Assembly: GCA_038380795.1 (NCBI GenBank)
Contig: CM076280.1
Span: 11,279,001 to 11,343,000 of the forward strand
DNA: 64,000 bases
Direction of reading: 5' to 3'
Source of the DNA: Pyrocephalus nanus
Taxonomy: Eukaryota > Chordata > Aves > Passeriformes > Tyrannidae
Position numbers and translations under genes: made by a program. Every line of letters starts with the position of its first letter. Position 1 is the first letter of the stretch. This document shows, piece after piece, positions 47,501-58,500 of the stretch. The notes below the pieces were generated by a model. It did no database searches, was not told the DNA's origin, and saw only the letters and a program-made list of their open reading frames with translations.

Positions 47501-50500
47501 GTTGCTGCCATGCTGAGAAGGTGTGGGGTTTGCCCCTGTTGGAACATTTTGTTTCCTGCATAGGAGCACTCTGAATGTCAGCCTGTCTTGGAGGCTTTGT
47601 GGTGGCTCTGGTTCTCGGGGCATCTGTGTGTCATTACCGTGACAAGAGAAGGAGCTCGGGGTAGAGCAGATATCAAACATGAACACAATAATTCCTCCCT
47701 CTTTCATTCGGGGACATTCAGCTTTCATTCTTTGTGCTGTTGGTGTCACATCAGCTCTTCTGTAGGAGTTGTAAAAAAATGAGCCTCAAAAATGTAAAAG
47801 TGGAACAAAAAAACCCCAAGCAACCTTCAAAAGGTTTTAAATACATATGAATGTATTCCAAGGAAGCAAGTGAGTCACAACTGTGTGTCTGTGTTACCCT
47901 TTAATCAGTTGGGAAACCTAAGTGGTGACTCTCAGCTGTCAGTGTATTAAGAACCAGCGCTGCCTTTTGTGGAGTCTGTATATACTGAGCTCAGGGCCGT
48001 GGAGTAAATATTCTTGCTGTGTTTTCATAATCATTCCACTTAGAGTAAGCGCTGCTTGGGTGGGTATTACAAATCTGTTAATCTTTATGGTATTTATAGG
48101 GTAATTTTTAACTCCCTTGAGCTCTTTACTTCCTTGTGGGTCAATTACTCAATTTATAACGTCGTGTCAGATGTAAGAACTTTACCATCCAAGGGTAAAC
48201 AGTGTTGGGATGGTTCTCTACCTGTGTTTGCTCTTAGTTCTTTGTATGTTAAGGTATGCAATAACTTACTGTGTGACTCACTGGGATTTCTTTCAGTCCC
48301 CCTGGTCTGTCCCCCAGAGGGGCTGTGGTGACTCACTGTGTGTGCTGAGCAGGGCTGGGGGAGTGGGAGAGGCAGCTGGGGGAGAGCAGAGCTGTCTTGG
48401 GAAGCAAAATGGACTTTTTCCAGCTCCCTCAAACAGGTGAAGTCCTGTTCTAGCAGCACAGGATCAGCGTGAGATCAGTGTGGGGTCTTGGCAGGGAAAG
48501 GATGCAGGGTGGGCACGAGAGAAGCCTTTTGTTTCCGTGAGTAAGCTTTGGGGTTTTAATAACCTGATACTACTGAGTTTGTGCTTCACCACTGAAGCTT
48601 ATTAGAGTAATAGAAGGTAGTTATAGAGGGCAGAATACAGTGTGAAATGTGATTTGTCTCTTATAACTAAATGTGCAAGCTCTGTATAATTTTCTTGAAA
48701 GGTTAATTCCCAGCTTCTCTTCAGAACATTCTGTGCAGGCCTTTCTGTAGGGAAAAAAAAATTGGACCCAATTTAAATAGACAAGTCTTGTGAATCCTGA
48801 AAGAATTTGGGCATTTAGCCCAGGAAAGGGAGAGTTCTCTGCAAGAACTTCATTAACCCTGTCTGTCATCAAAATAAGTAATAAAAGTAGCTCTCCAGGC
48901 GTTATAAAGAACAGATCCTCTTTGTTTTACCCTGTGGCCTTGATCTGCAAGGTACTGGTGAATCATTCTTGTTCTTTAAGGACAACTGTGCCCATGCAGG
49001 AAGGGAGATGGAAATGTCACACACGGGGTACAGAAGTGGGGGTCTGAACTGCAGAGCTGCATTAGTGTTTGGAAAACTGGTGCCATTAGTTCTGGGTGCT
49101 CAGGGACGTGCAGGGAAGCTGACTTTTGTTTAGAAGCAATATTGATAATAGCCTTACTTAGCGTATTTTGGGGCGGAAAAGAACACAAACGTATTTCTAA
49201 TGTAGCTGTTTCTGTGAGTAGAAAAATGTGAAATCGTTTTACTCTGGGAAGAGTTTGTGCTTCCGTTTGGCTGTTCCTGCAGGATCCAGATGCTGTGCAA
49301 GCTTTTCCTGCAGTGCCAGCGTCTGGTGCCTGCAAGGTCTGCGAGGGTTTTATGGGCCGGCTTTGAAGTTGCCTTTGGATTCGGATCACATGGATCTTTG
49401 GATTGGCTGGGCTGCACAGTTCTCAGCATCATTTCCTCTTCCTGCTGATTATGGGAAATGTAAATACTTCAAGCTGCTGTCCCGGTGTTTTGAAGCTGGG
49501 TGGATGTGTCTGTGTCTCGCTCCGTTCCCTGTCCCTGATTTGGGGCAGATCTGGTGTCCATTAAAGACTCACACTATGGGCTGGAGAGAGGAGCTGCACG
49601 AGCAGAGCTGGTTACAGCAGCTCCATGGATTTTGAGTCCATCTGACACAGGCTCGCTCTTGTACTTTGATGTGCCTGAGCTTTCCTTGAACATTTGAGAG
49701 ATTACAGCAATATTTCAGAAGTATCTGTGTGAGGTTTGCTTAATATTTCTCTAGTGCTTGGAAGTGCTAATTAAAAGGTATTTATCCATGCTGATTGGTG
49801 GTGTTTCCAATCACATATGGGTATAAATATTTAGAGAAAACTTTGTTAGAGTTTAAGGTCATGTGTTCGTTAAACTTTCTGAGAACAGGCCGTGCTGAGC
49901 AGATCCCACATTTGGGGTTTGGGGTTGCAGCAGCAGAGCTTATTTAGATCTTTTTTATGCTTTGGATGTTCCATCTGTTTTTGTGTTAGTGGCTTAGGAC
50001 GGTGTGTTTGCCTGTGCTCCTGTGTGAGATGGCTGGTTACGAAAGGAGTCTGACAGGAACGAGCCGTGGATTCCCGGTTGTGTCTGCTAGAGACTTATTT
50101 TAGGGATTGGCTTGAACTGGGGGGTTTCACCAGAGCTGGGGAACAACCAGTCTGCCTGGCTGCTGGAGTTCTGGCACCTCTTTGTCCTGGGGGCTCCTGG
50201 GGGGGTGGTGGCAGCGGGGCCGTGTTCCACGCCTGGGTTGTCACCTCGCTGTGTGCCGGGAGCCACCAGCCAGCCTGGATGGAGCTGCCAGGACTGGTAC
50301 AGTGTGTGTTCCAGAGCTGCATGGGATGGGGCCTATTTCAGTTATGATTTAATGAGGTGGAAATGTCTGGCAGTTTCTGTGAACATATACATTATGAATA
50401 TATTTCCAGCCTATATTTAATCTTTCCTTCATCAGAAACGAGTGAATTCCAAGGAGGATAACAGAAATGTTCTTAAATAATTTGGCTTCATGTTGGAAAG

Positions 50501-53399
50501 CTTTATTGCATTGTAAATTAAAATGTGAGCATGTTGTTGCATGCTTGGTAAGCTATACAGTAAAATTCCAGGTAGATTTAGTATGTGTTTATTTTTAACA
50601 TGTGTTTCGTTAGCAGCAGTGGTGGCCTGAGAGGTCTGTCTCCAATGGTTCAAAGGTTGTAAAAATGAATATAGTGAATCTTTCAGAGGGCTCAGAATTG
50701 CAACTAGGAGAATATAAATTAAGGTATGTTGGCTTCTTTATCTGAAACATATGTAAGTAAAAACTAGTTGGGGAAAAATGCAAGCTGCTCTTGCTGTAGC
50801 ATGGTCACGGTATTATCTCTCTGCAGAGGAACTGTTGTCACTTGAAATGGTGCTGACTGCTGTCCATCCTCAGTTTTGGATGGGAAGATGGATGGATGTT
50901 TACACATCACACAAACATCACACATAAACATTTACATGGGATGTTGCATTAGGAAATTCCATGCAGTGAAATGAGAGGTAGGAGTAGTCCCATTAGGCCG
51001 GTGAAAAGGAACATTTACCTTATTTCACATTGATTATTTAGCCATAAATATAAATCACCAAGTACTCTTGGCACTGATCCTGGGACTGTTTAATAAGAGC
51101 CCAGTGAAACCATCCCTTGTAACGGATGGATCGAGCTACAGAGCCTCTGAAGTGTATTCAGGAGACTATGTCTTGATTTGGGACCAGGTTGTGGGGAGCT
51201 GATACTACAACACAGAAGAAATGCCTCCAAACAAAACCCAACCCTGAACTCGGATTAAAACTTTAAAACCAGAATATTTTGGTTTTAAAGTAAACTATCT
51301 GTCTTCCTGGTTGGTGGTGAGAAATGAGCATTTGAAAGTATTGTATGAACTCAAGGAGCATCTTCAGACAGTGTGATACAGTTGGGGAGGGGAGAATACT
51401 GTACCACACCTTGCCATTTTCAGGCCATTTTACTAGATTTTCCCCCAAACTAGAAGGCAGTGTGTTAGGAATTATAACTTGCTTGTTTCGAGTGGGAATA
51501 TGGACCTGAGCTGGGTGTAGGGAGTGACTGGAAGCAGCGTGGGAAGTCTGACAGATAGCTGATTATTGGCAGGAAGCATTTGTTTTATTGACATCCACAG
51601 TGAGATGGCTCCAAATAGCTTTAAATAGTTGACTTAATGTCATTTTGCTTCTAGGTATGGAACAGTGAATTCCAGTGTCTGTCACAGCGTTTGTTTAATG
51701 AATATCAGTTGTTGACATGGTATGAGAAGCTCTTTTCAGCCATCTCTCTGCAGCGTGCTCTGTTCCTGTGCTCGGGCTCTGGGAGCAGCCTGGCCCTGCC
51801 TGGCTGTTGGACTCTGGTGTGCACAGTCCTGACAGAAACCTGTCTGCACCACTCCCAGGGAACCCCAGCCCTCCTGGAGGTGAGGTGTGGCTGAAACACT
51901 GCCCTGGCCGGGGGTGGGTTGGTTCCAAACACCCTCGTCCTCCCCAGGGGCACAGATGGCAGGTGCTCCCCCTCAGTAATGTCTGTGTGGGAACAGGGGT
52001 GCAGTTCCGTCTTGATTCAAAGCCTAAACTCTGAAGCTGTTTATTGGTGATTTATCTGCACACTGTTTAACAGTTTGTGCTGTTAATTGACTGCTGAACA
52101 TCTTTTTGCTGACTCATATTCTTTAACTCTTTATTTATTTAAATTCCTTATAATATATTTATATAAATAAAAATTCTTTAAGTGTGCTCTTGCAGCATTA
52201 TCTCCTGTCTCAAGCATTTCAGTGCCATTCCTCGTGTTGTTTCCTTTAACATTCATATTCATATTCTTTCAGTGTTGGCAGGTGTGTATTTCACATTAAC
52301 AAGAGGGGTTTTTTGGATGTTAGACTGCTATTTGCTTATGGTAATTTCCAGTCATCATAAGGTGACTGTTGAGAGAGATGAGCAGAGAGGAAAAAAATTG
52401 TCAGCCATTTACAGTAAATACTCTCTGCTTTTGGAAACGCTGTCAGAAGTTTAATTGTTGGGTTCAAGTAAGTTTGTCATGTGCCAGACAGAATCAGTCT
52501 GCTGTAATGAACGGGTTACGCACTCCACCAGCAAAAAGGGAGAGTGAGAAACCAAGGGATGCTCAGGATTTCCTGTCACCTTGCACTGCAGAAGGAACGG
52601 GGTGGGCTTTTTAACCTAGCCTGTAATTAGGGTTTGCATGGAAGCATATATTACTGTGCTTGCTTTGCCAGAGCTCTTCAGTGTGATGGATGAGATTTAA
52701 AGGTTGATCTGACTAAATTGCAATGAGAATACTAACGACAGAGATATTTCTGTTGTGAACTATTCCTACCAGGCATCATGGCTGTGACAGAAATGGTGTA
52801 AGATAATGGACAATAAAAGTCACTCGGAAATAATACTCTCCTAGGATTGGGCTGCCTTCCCCACAGCACGTGCCCTGAGCCACAGTGAGGATGTAATCAT
52901 GAGCCAACATCATCATTTAAATATATAGGTAACCTCGTGGAGTATCCTGGCAGATTTATTTTATGAGCAAGAGAGAGGAAGAATATTATTGGGCAGTGGA
53001 GAGGAAGAAAGTGTTACTGCTGTGGTTATGTTTGTTTTGTGAAGCAGTTTGCTCTGCAGAGCCCACAGGGAGCAGCATCCTGATGGCTCTGGGGACGGGG
53101 GAGCTCCCACCAGCAGCACATCCCTGTGGGTGGAGGAGCGGCCTGGGAGCTCTTGGGCTGCACTGCTGGGCTTTAGTCACTGGTGGTTCTGTGTATGTGT
53201 TGAAAGATGGAAATTTGTGCAGTAGTTTAATGTACTTGATTGCCTTTAAACAACTTGTGGATTTCTGGAACTACGAAAGCCTTGCTGTTTTGTTTTGTTT
53301 TACTCGAGGTACCCAAACAGAGCTGCTTGGCTCCCCCTCAGTCCCTGTGTAGTGAGAGGGCATGAGCAGGATGTAGTAACTGAGTGGAAAAGCACAGAG

Positions 53400-53404
<5 letters not shown>

Positions 53405-53430
<26 letters not shown>

Positions 53431-53431
53431 G
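53405..53431. repeat. (GT)n microsatellite
   Basis: A pure TG/GT run of about 27 bases lies within NEK6 intron 1, about 2 kb upstream of the start-codon exon. Confidence 0.92.
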
Positions 53432-55237
53432 TGGGCAGCAGCAGAGCTGAGTGCTGGGCACACAGAGCAGCTGGTGTGTCTTGCAGGAGGTGAAAAGTGC
53501 TGGTACAGAAAACGGTTGTAACACTGAGCACAAACTGCTGCTTTGCCGCCTGCTTGAGAGGTGCACGGTCCTGTCATGTTGATTATACATCTGGGAGCAA
53601 ATCATTTGGCCTGCAGTGCAGTTGGAGGCATCCCGAGACACATGGTGATAGCCAGCCAGCCTGGGCACAGCTGTTCCACCGAGGAGCGGCACCCGGGGCA
53701 CGGCGCGGGCGAGACTGGATGCCAAGATGCTGATGAGGTTCTGCTCCTTAATGAGTGTCTCGTAACTAATGATCCTGGCCTTTGCTCCCGAGTGCCCTGG
53801 GCTGTTCTGCCCTGAGAATCCCACCTGCCATGTACCTGCAAGGTACCACGGGCTGGGGGGGGCTGTGGTTTGCTTTCTGCTGATGAGGCGTCAGATGGAC
53901 GGGCTGGGGGGATGGGGGCACTCAGGTACCCGGAGAGGAATTGCAGCCTGGGATATGGCAAGGGAGCTGGCTGCATCAGAGGGGTTTTGTTTTCCCTGGC
54001 TTTGGAAGAGCTCCAGGTTACCTGGGAACGCTGCCACTGAGTGCAGTAATAACTGTGCTGCAGAAGGGTGGCAGTAGTTTGAGAGAAGAAGCTGCTCGTC
54101 CCACAGGGGCTTTGGTCATACTTCCTGTGATGATGGTCCTGTCCTTTTATTTGCCTTCTGGAAAGACATGTAATGCTTCATGCCACTTTAAAAATGTTTT
54201 AATTTACAGTGGTGGTCAAGACTCAGTCTGAAAATGTTTGGCTGTGCCAAGCTTCGTAGGAAATTCAGAAGCAGGAGTAAAAGAGCCTGTCACTTGAGAA
54301 GGAAAAGTGCAGGGCTAGGACAATGTAAATAAAAATGTGCCAGTGTTAAGGGTGTATACCTTGTACCTTTGTTGACATAATGAAGTGTCTCTGTGGTGTT
54401 TGGTGGCTGCTATTTGAAGACCCTCTGTGAAGCCCCTTGCTGGGGATCCCCCTTCCCTCTCCCCTCGCTGTGCCAGCAGCCCAGAATAGCTGAGCTGACA
54501 GCCTGGAGCAGGACACACTGTCCTGGAGGTGTCAGGGCTGTGTCATGTGAGCTGGGCTGGATCTCTTTCCAAAGCTGCTCTTCTGTTCCTCCTCCTTCCT
54601 CTGCCTCCAGCTGGGCTGGGTTAGGGCTTTAAACAAACAGTGCCCCAACCCAAATCCTGCCCCATTCCCGTACCCCTCGCGGCACGTGGGATCTCCTGAG
54701 CTGTCCAGGCCCCACAGTAAGGAACTGTACCTTGAGCTTCCTCGTGGCAGCTGGAGAGTTCTGGTTCTGTGAGGAATGCCCCAGACTCATGGGTGATCAG
54801 GTGATTCAGGTTCCCACACTCAGAAGTAAATCCCTGTCCTTGTTTGGAGCTGCAGCCCTTTCCAAGGCAGGACACAGCAGATGCACAGTTGGACTGTTCA
54901 CACTTCACCCAGCACTGTCTGGGCGTGCCTTGAAGTCGGGGCTGTGAATGGGAAGTGTCTGGATTCCTGTGGAGCTCTGTGGTCAGGAGCCAGGGGTCAG
55001 TGGCCTGCAGGGTTTGCTCTGTGCCTGTGGGCTTGGAAGAGAGAGAATATGTGGTACATTATCCCCTCCAGTGAACAGCCTTTCTCCAAATCCTGAATAA
55101 TAAAATAATTTAAATAATTCTAGCAATGGAATATAAGGTAGGAAGTTCATAGGACTCCTCAACGTTGATATTAAGAGGCACAGCCCTGGGGGGTGAGGGT
55201 GAGGGTGGCTCTTCCTCTGAGAGGTGTGTGAGTTACT

Positions 55238-55260
55238 GGGAGGGAGGGAGGGAGGGGAGG
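55238..55260 (+). promoter_or_regulatory. G-quadruplex-forming G tract near an exon
   Basis: The tract gggagggagggagggagggg satisfies the classical four-G-run rule with single-base loops. It lies about 120 bp upstream of the NEK6 start-codon exon, on the transcribed-sense strand, so the pre-mRNA could fold it as an RNA quadruplex. Any influence on splicing is inference. Confidence 0.6.
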
Positions 55261-55377
55261 ACTCAGCTCTTGCTGCTCTGAGCAGCCCCTTGCAGGCAGG
55301 CCTGGGGAAGAGTTTCCTGCTTTCATTGCTGGACAGGCAGTGATGAGACCTCTCTGTCCCCTCTGTTTTCCCTGCAG

Positions 55378-55409
55378 CAGAACTGTGAGGCACAGTTTGG
55401 TATGATACC
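55378..55409 (+). other. NEK6: NEK6 exon 2, 5-prime untranslated part
   Basis: A pyrimidine-rich tract (tgttttccctgcag) provides the acceptor, giving an exon start at 55378. A second CAG follows immediately, so a NAGNAG alternative could start the exon at 55381. Both lie before the start codon, so the protein is unaffected. An upstream ATG at 55402 opens a 13-codon frame ending at the TAG at 55441-55443 and overlaps the real start codon in another frame. Confidence 0.8.
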
Positions 55410-55502
55410 ATGGAAGGGCAGCACAACCACCCACATCATCTAGGGGACCAGAACAACCCTCTGTGCAAGCTGCCGGGGCAGGAATTCCAGCATGACCCTC
55501 AG
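55410..55502 (+). CDS. NEK6: NEK6 coding exon 1: start codon and N-terminal tail (residues 1-31)
   Basis: The ATG at 55410-55412 sits in an excellent Kozak context (accATGG). The exon encodes 31 residues beginning MEGQHNHPHHLGDQNNPL and ends at a consensus donor (cag|gtgagt), phase 0. This is the short, variable N-terminal extension before the kinase domain. In NEK6 and NEK7 this tail is flexible and helps determine partner binding. It is rich in His, Asn and Gln and lacks a signal peptide or membrane segment. The start is chosen because the Kozak match is strong, the frame joins exactly to the next exon, and the length is within one residue of the mammalian tail as I remember it. Confidence 0.9.
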
Positions 55503-58500
55503 GTGAGTGTGTGTGTCTCCAGGCTTTCTCCTCCTGTCTTTTCTTCCCTTCCTCCAATAAAGGTCTGTAGATTTATTAGCATTTAGCCTTATTTTTACCC
55601 CTCTCCTTTATTTCTAGTGCAGTTACAGCAGATTTAGGGTATATCCAGTTTGGGATTCTGCCAGCCAGCCAGAGCTTCCTGAACCCGGGTTTTTTGATGA
55701 TAATAAGAGAAAAAGGAAATAGTTTGATTTTTGCTTAGAGCAAGTATTTTAAAATCATCTTTATGAAAACAGTGTACCGTGTTGGCTTTCTCTTGTCTTT
55801 GATTCTTTGAAGAAAAGGCCAAAGTAAAGCAGATGACTGTGTAAGTGAATAAATGTATTTTATCTCCTTTTATAGTTTAGCAATAAATGCCAAAGGGGTA
55901 ATTACCAAACGAAAAGCTCATCCTACATGGGACTGTGGGCTCTCTGTGGGTCTGGAATCCATCCCACAATGTGTTTTGTCTACACCACTGTAAAGCTTCA
56001 CTGCAGCAGCTCACCTCTCTGCAGAGGGGGGCTAAACCTGGGATGAACCCGCATGCTGTGTCATGGGGAAACTAGGGTTTTGCCTTTTCCCTCCTGTTTG
56101 TGTGTTTGCCAGAGCAGTTCAGTGTTACCTGGGTGTTGTTTTGAGGAGCAAGGCTGTCAGAAGAGCGTTGGCACTGCGGGGAGGGGCTGGGGCTGTGCAT
56201 TTGTCATTCCCAACGATCAGCAGGGCTGATCCGGGTTCCCTGAACGAGAGCTGCTGGTTGGGAAGGCTCTGACACTGCCCAGGGTGGGCTTTGCCGGCAC
56301 ACAGAATGCAGCTGTGCCTGTATCCTGGGCAGTGCTGCTGGGAAAGGACCGTGCAATGGAGCAAGGCCCCCTCTCCTAATGCAGCAATTTGTCATATTAA
56401 GTCATTTAATAATAATTGAATCCCCTTGATTAATCTCCTAGAATTAGCCAGTTGCATTTTGAGCAATTAGGGTTAATTACTGCCTCATTTGGCAGGATAG
56501 TGCCCCTGTAATTATTTCATGAACAAGATTAGGAAGTGTTCCTGTGCAGCAGATACGTTCATGGCATCTTGGAGCACATGTTAGAATTTGTAATGACATA
56601 GTTAAGTGTAATTAGTAGCTAATAATCTATGTTCTGCTGTGATGCTGATGCTGAGTGGGCTCATTTTGCTGTATGGTCATTGTTCAGTGAAACCTCCCCT
56701 CAACTCTGGCAATCCCCAAGTTGTGTTAATGGAGGGCTCTATTAACTCTTCTGAGAATGAGCTCATTTGGGATTAGAATTGCTGCAAGACTTTCTTTGGC
56801 TTTGCTGTCAAAATAACATAACAAAAGCTGCAGAACAGAAAGATGCAGTCTGCTAGAGAGCTGGAGAAATGCATATTACAGAATCCTGCTATTTAGAGGG
56901 CAGGCTGCCTGCCACTGGGGGCGTGGTCTGAGTGCTGATTACGTATTTCTGATTTGCCATTTTCCAGGAGTGTAATTATATATAATTTTCAAATCTCTGG
57001 TACCTTTTACCTGGAATAATCCAAAATGACATCATTTCTTTCCTCTGGAGATGCAAGGATTGCAGCCGTGCCGTGTAACAGCCTGTGGGAGGGAGGGAGG
57101 TTTGGGGAGAGAAAAAGGACCAGACTTGCCTTACCAGGACTGTCATGGATGGCAGAGACAAAAGCTTGAGCAGAAAATGCCAGAACTTGGAGTCTTGGAC
57201 AAGGAGAGGGTTTGTGTGGAATTGCCCTCCCTTCCTTCCAGTCCTTTTATTCAAAAAGATGAAACTTCTGAGTGATGCTGGATATTGAGAAGTTTTCTAT
57301 GATACAAAAATAAGCCCAAAAACATAAAAAAGAGCCCAATACAATCACAGTTTTGGCCTCTGCCTCCCTTAGCTGCCCAGTGTTACCTTGAGGAAGTTGG
57401 TCAGCAAGAGGAGGAATATTTTCCAGCAATGTTCCAGAGTCAAAGTGTCAATTATTTAAGCCTCCAGATTACTTAGTGTTTACAGCAGTAGGCAGTAAAA
57501 GTTATTTAGGAGTAAATCAGTGATATAAAAATATGGAGCTATAATTTTTCACTTAGTTTTTGTACTAAATAAACACTAACTCACTTTTAAACAACCCTTT
57601 TATATACTCACAGCTTAGCAGCAGAGCTTCTAAGAGGTTATTTCTATTATTTCAAGCTGTATTTCTCTCTTTCCTTATCATGCTTTAGTACAAATATCTG
57701 CTGGGAGGGGTGGCTAAACTTTGAAATTCAAGCCAAGTTCTTCAGCAAACTTTAAATTCCAGGTATCAGGTGAGGTGAAGGATATTTTATGATGATTCTG
57801 TAGTCTAGTTTTGAACTCAAATTGAAAAACCTGATGTATTCTTCAATAATTACTTGGCTACCTGTATGAAGGGTAATCCATATTTTAAAAGTTTCCTCAT
57901 CTCTTGTGAGCTTAGAAGTTCCTTCTTTAATCAATGTGTTTTAATGTGTTCTCATCAATTCACGCTGGAATTCCAGCCTCAAAGTATGCAAAATCCTTTT
58001 CAGGTAGGCATTATTGAGTGGAGGCAGGTGTGTAATTTGGGACACTGAAAAGGTTTGGAACACTGATGCTGATAGTAAATCACTGCTTATGAGATGTGTG
58101 TGTTGCACTGGAGGGGCTGAAGCTCCCCCAGTCCTGCTGCAGATGTCTTTTAAAGGTGAAATTACTTACAGTAAATGTCATTCAGATGAAGTATGCACTT
58201 TAGAAGCAGGGAAGCCATTCCTTGAAAATTAATGATGCATTGCAAATATCAGAAAAAAACCTTATATCCAGCGTAAAGATAATTAAAATTCAGGTCAGAA
58301 GTGTATGACTTAGTCGGGCTAAATTTTTTAATGAGATTTCAGAAAATTAATTGGGCGAGTACATTTTTACTCTTCTAAAGAATATTTCATTTCATGGCTC
58401 TACAGGAAAGATGCTTTTATTGGCATCTGAAGATTGCGGTGTCTGACTTTTTAACTGTTGGTGAACCCATCTTGAACGATTTTTAGGCTGATTACAAGTC

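Larger units (their letters stand above)
41509..55377 (+). other. NEK6: NEK6 intron 1
   Basis: About 13.9 kb runs between the proposed first exon and the start-codon exon. It holds a (GT)n run at 44569-44587, a (GT)n run at 53405-53431, an a9t8-type palindromic tract near 45464-45481, a weak MIR-like snippet (agctgtaaaatgggg) near 43330, and a GC-rich block at 46540-47260 with a long but unrecognised open frame. AT-rich unique sequence at 50380-51450 and 52040-52180 shows no coherent feature. No additional coding exon was recognised. Confidence 0.6.
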
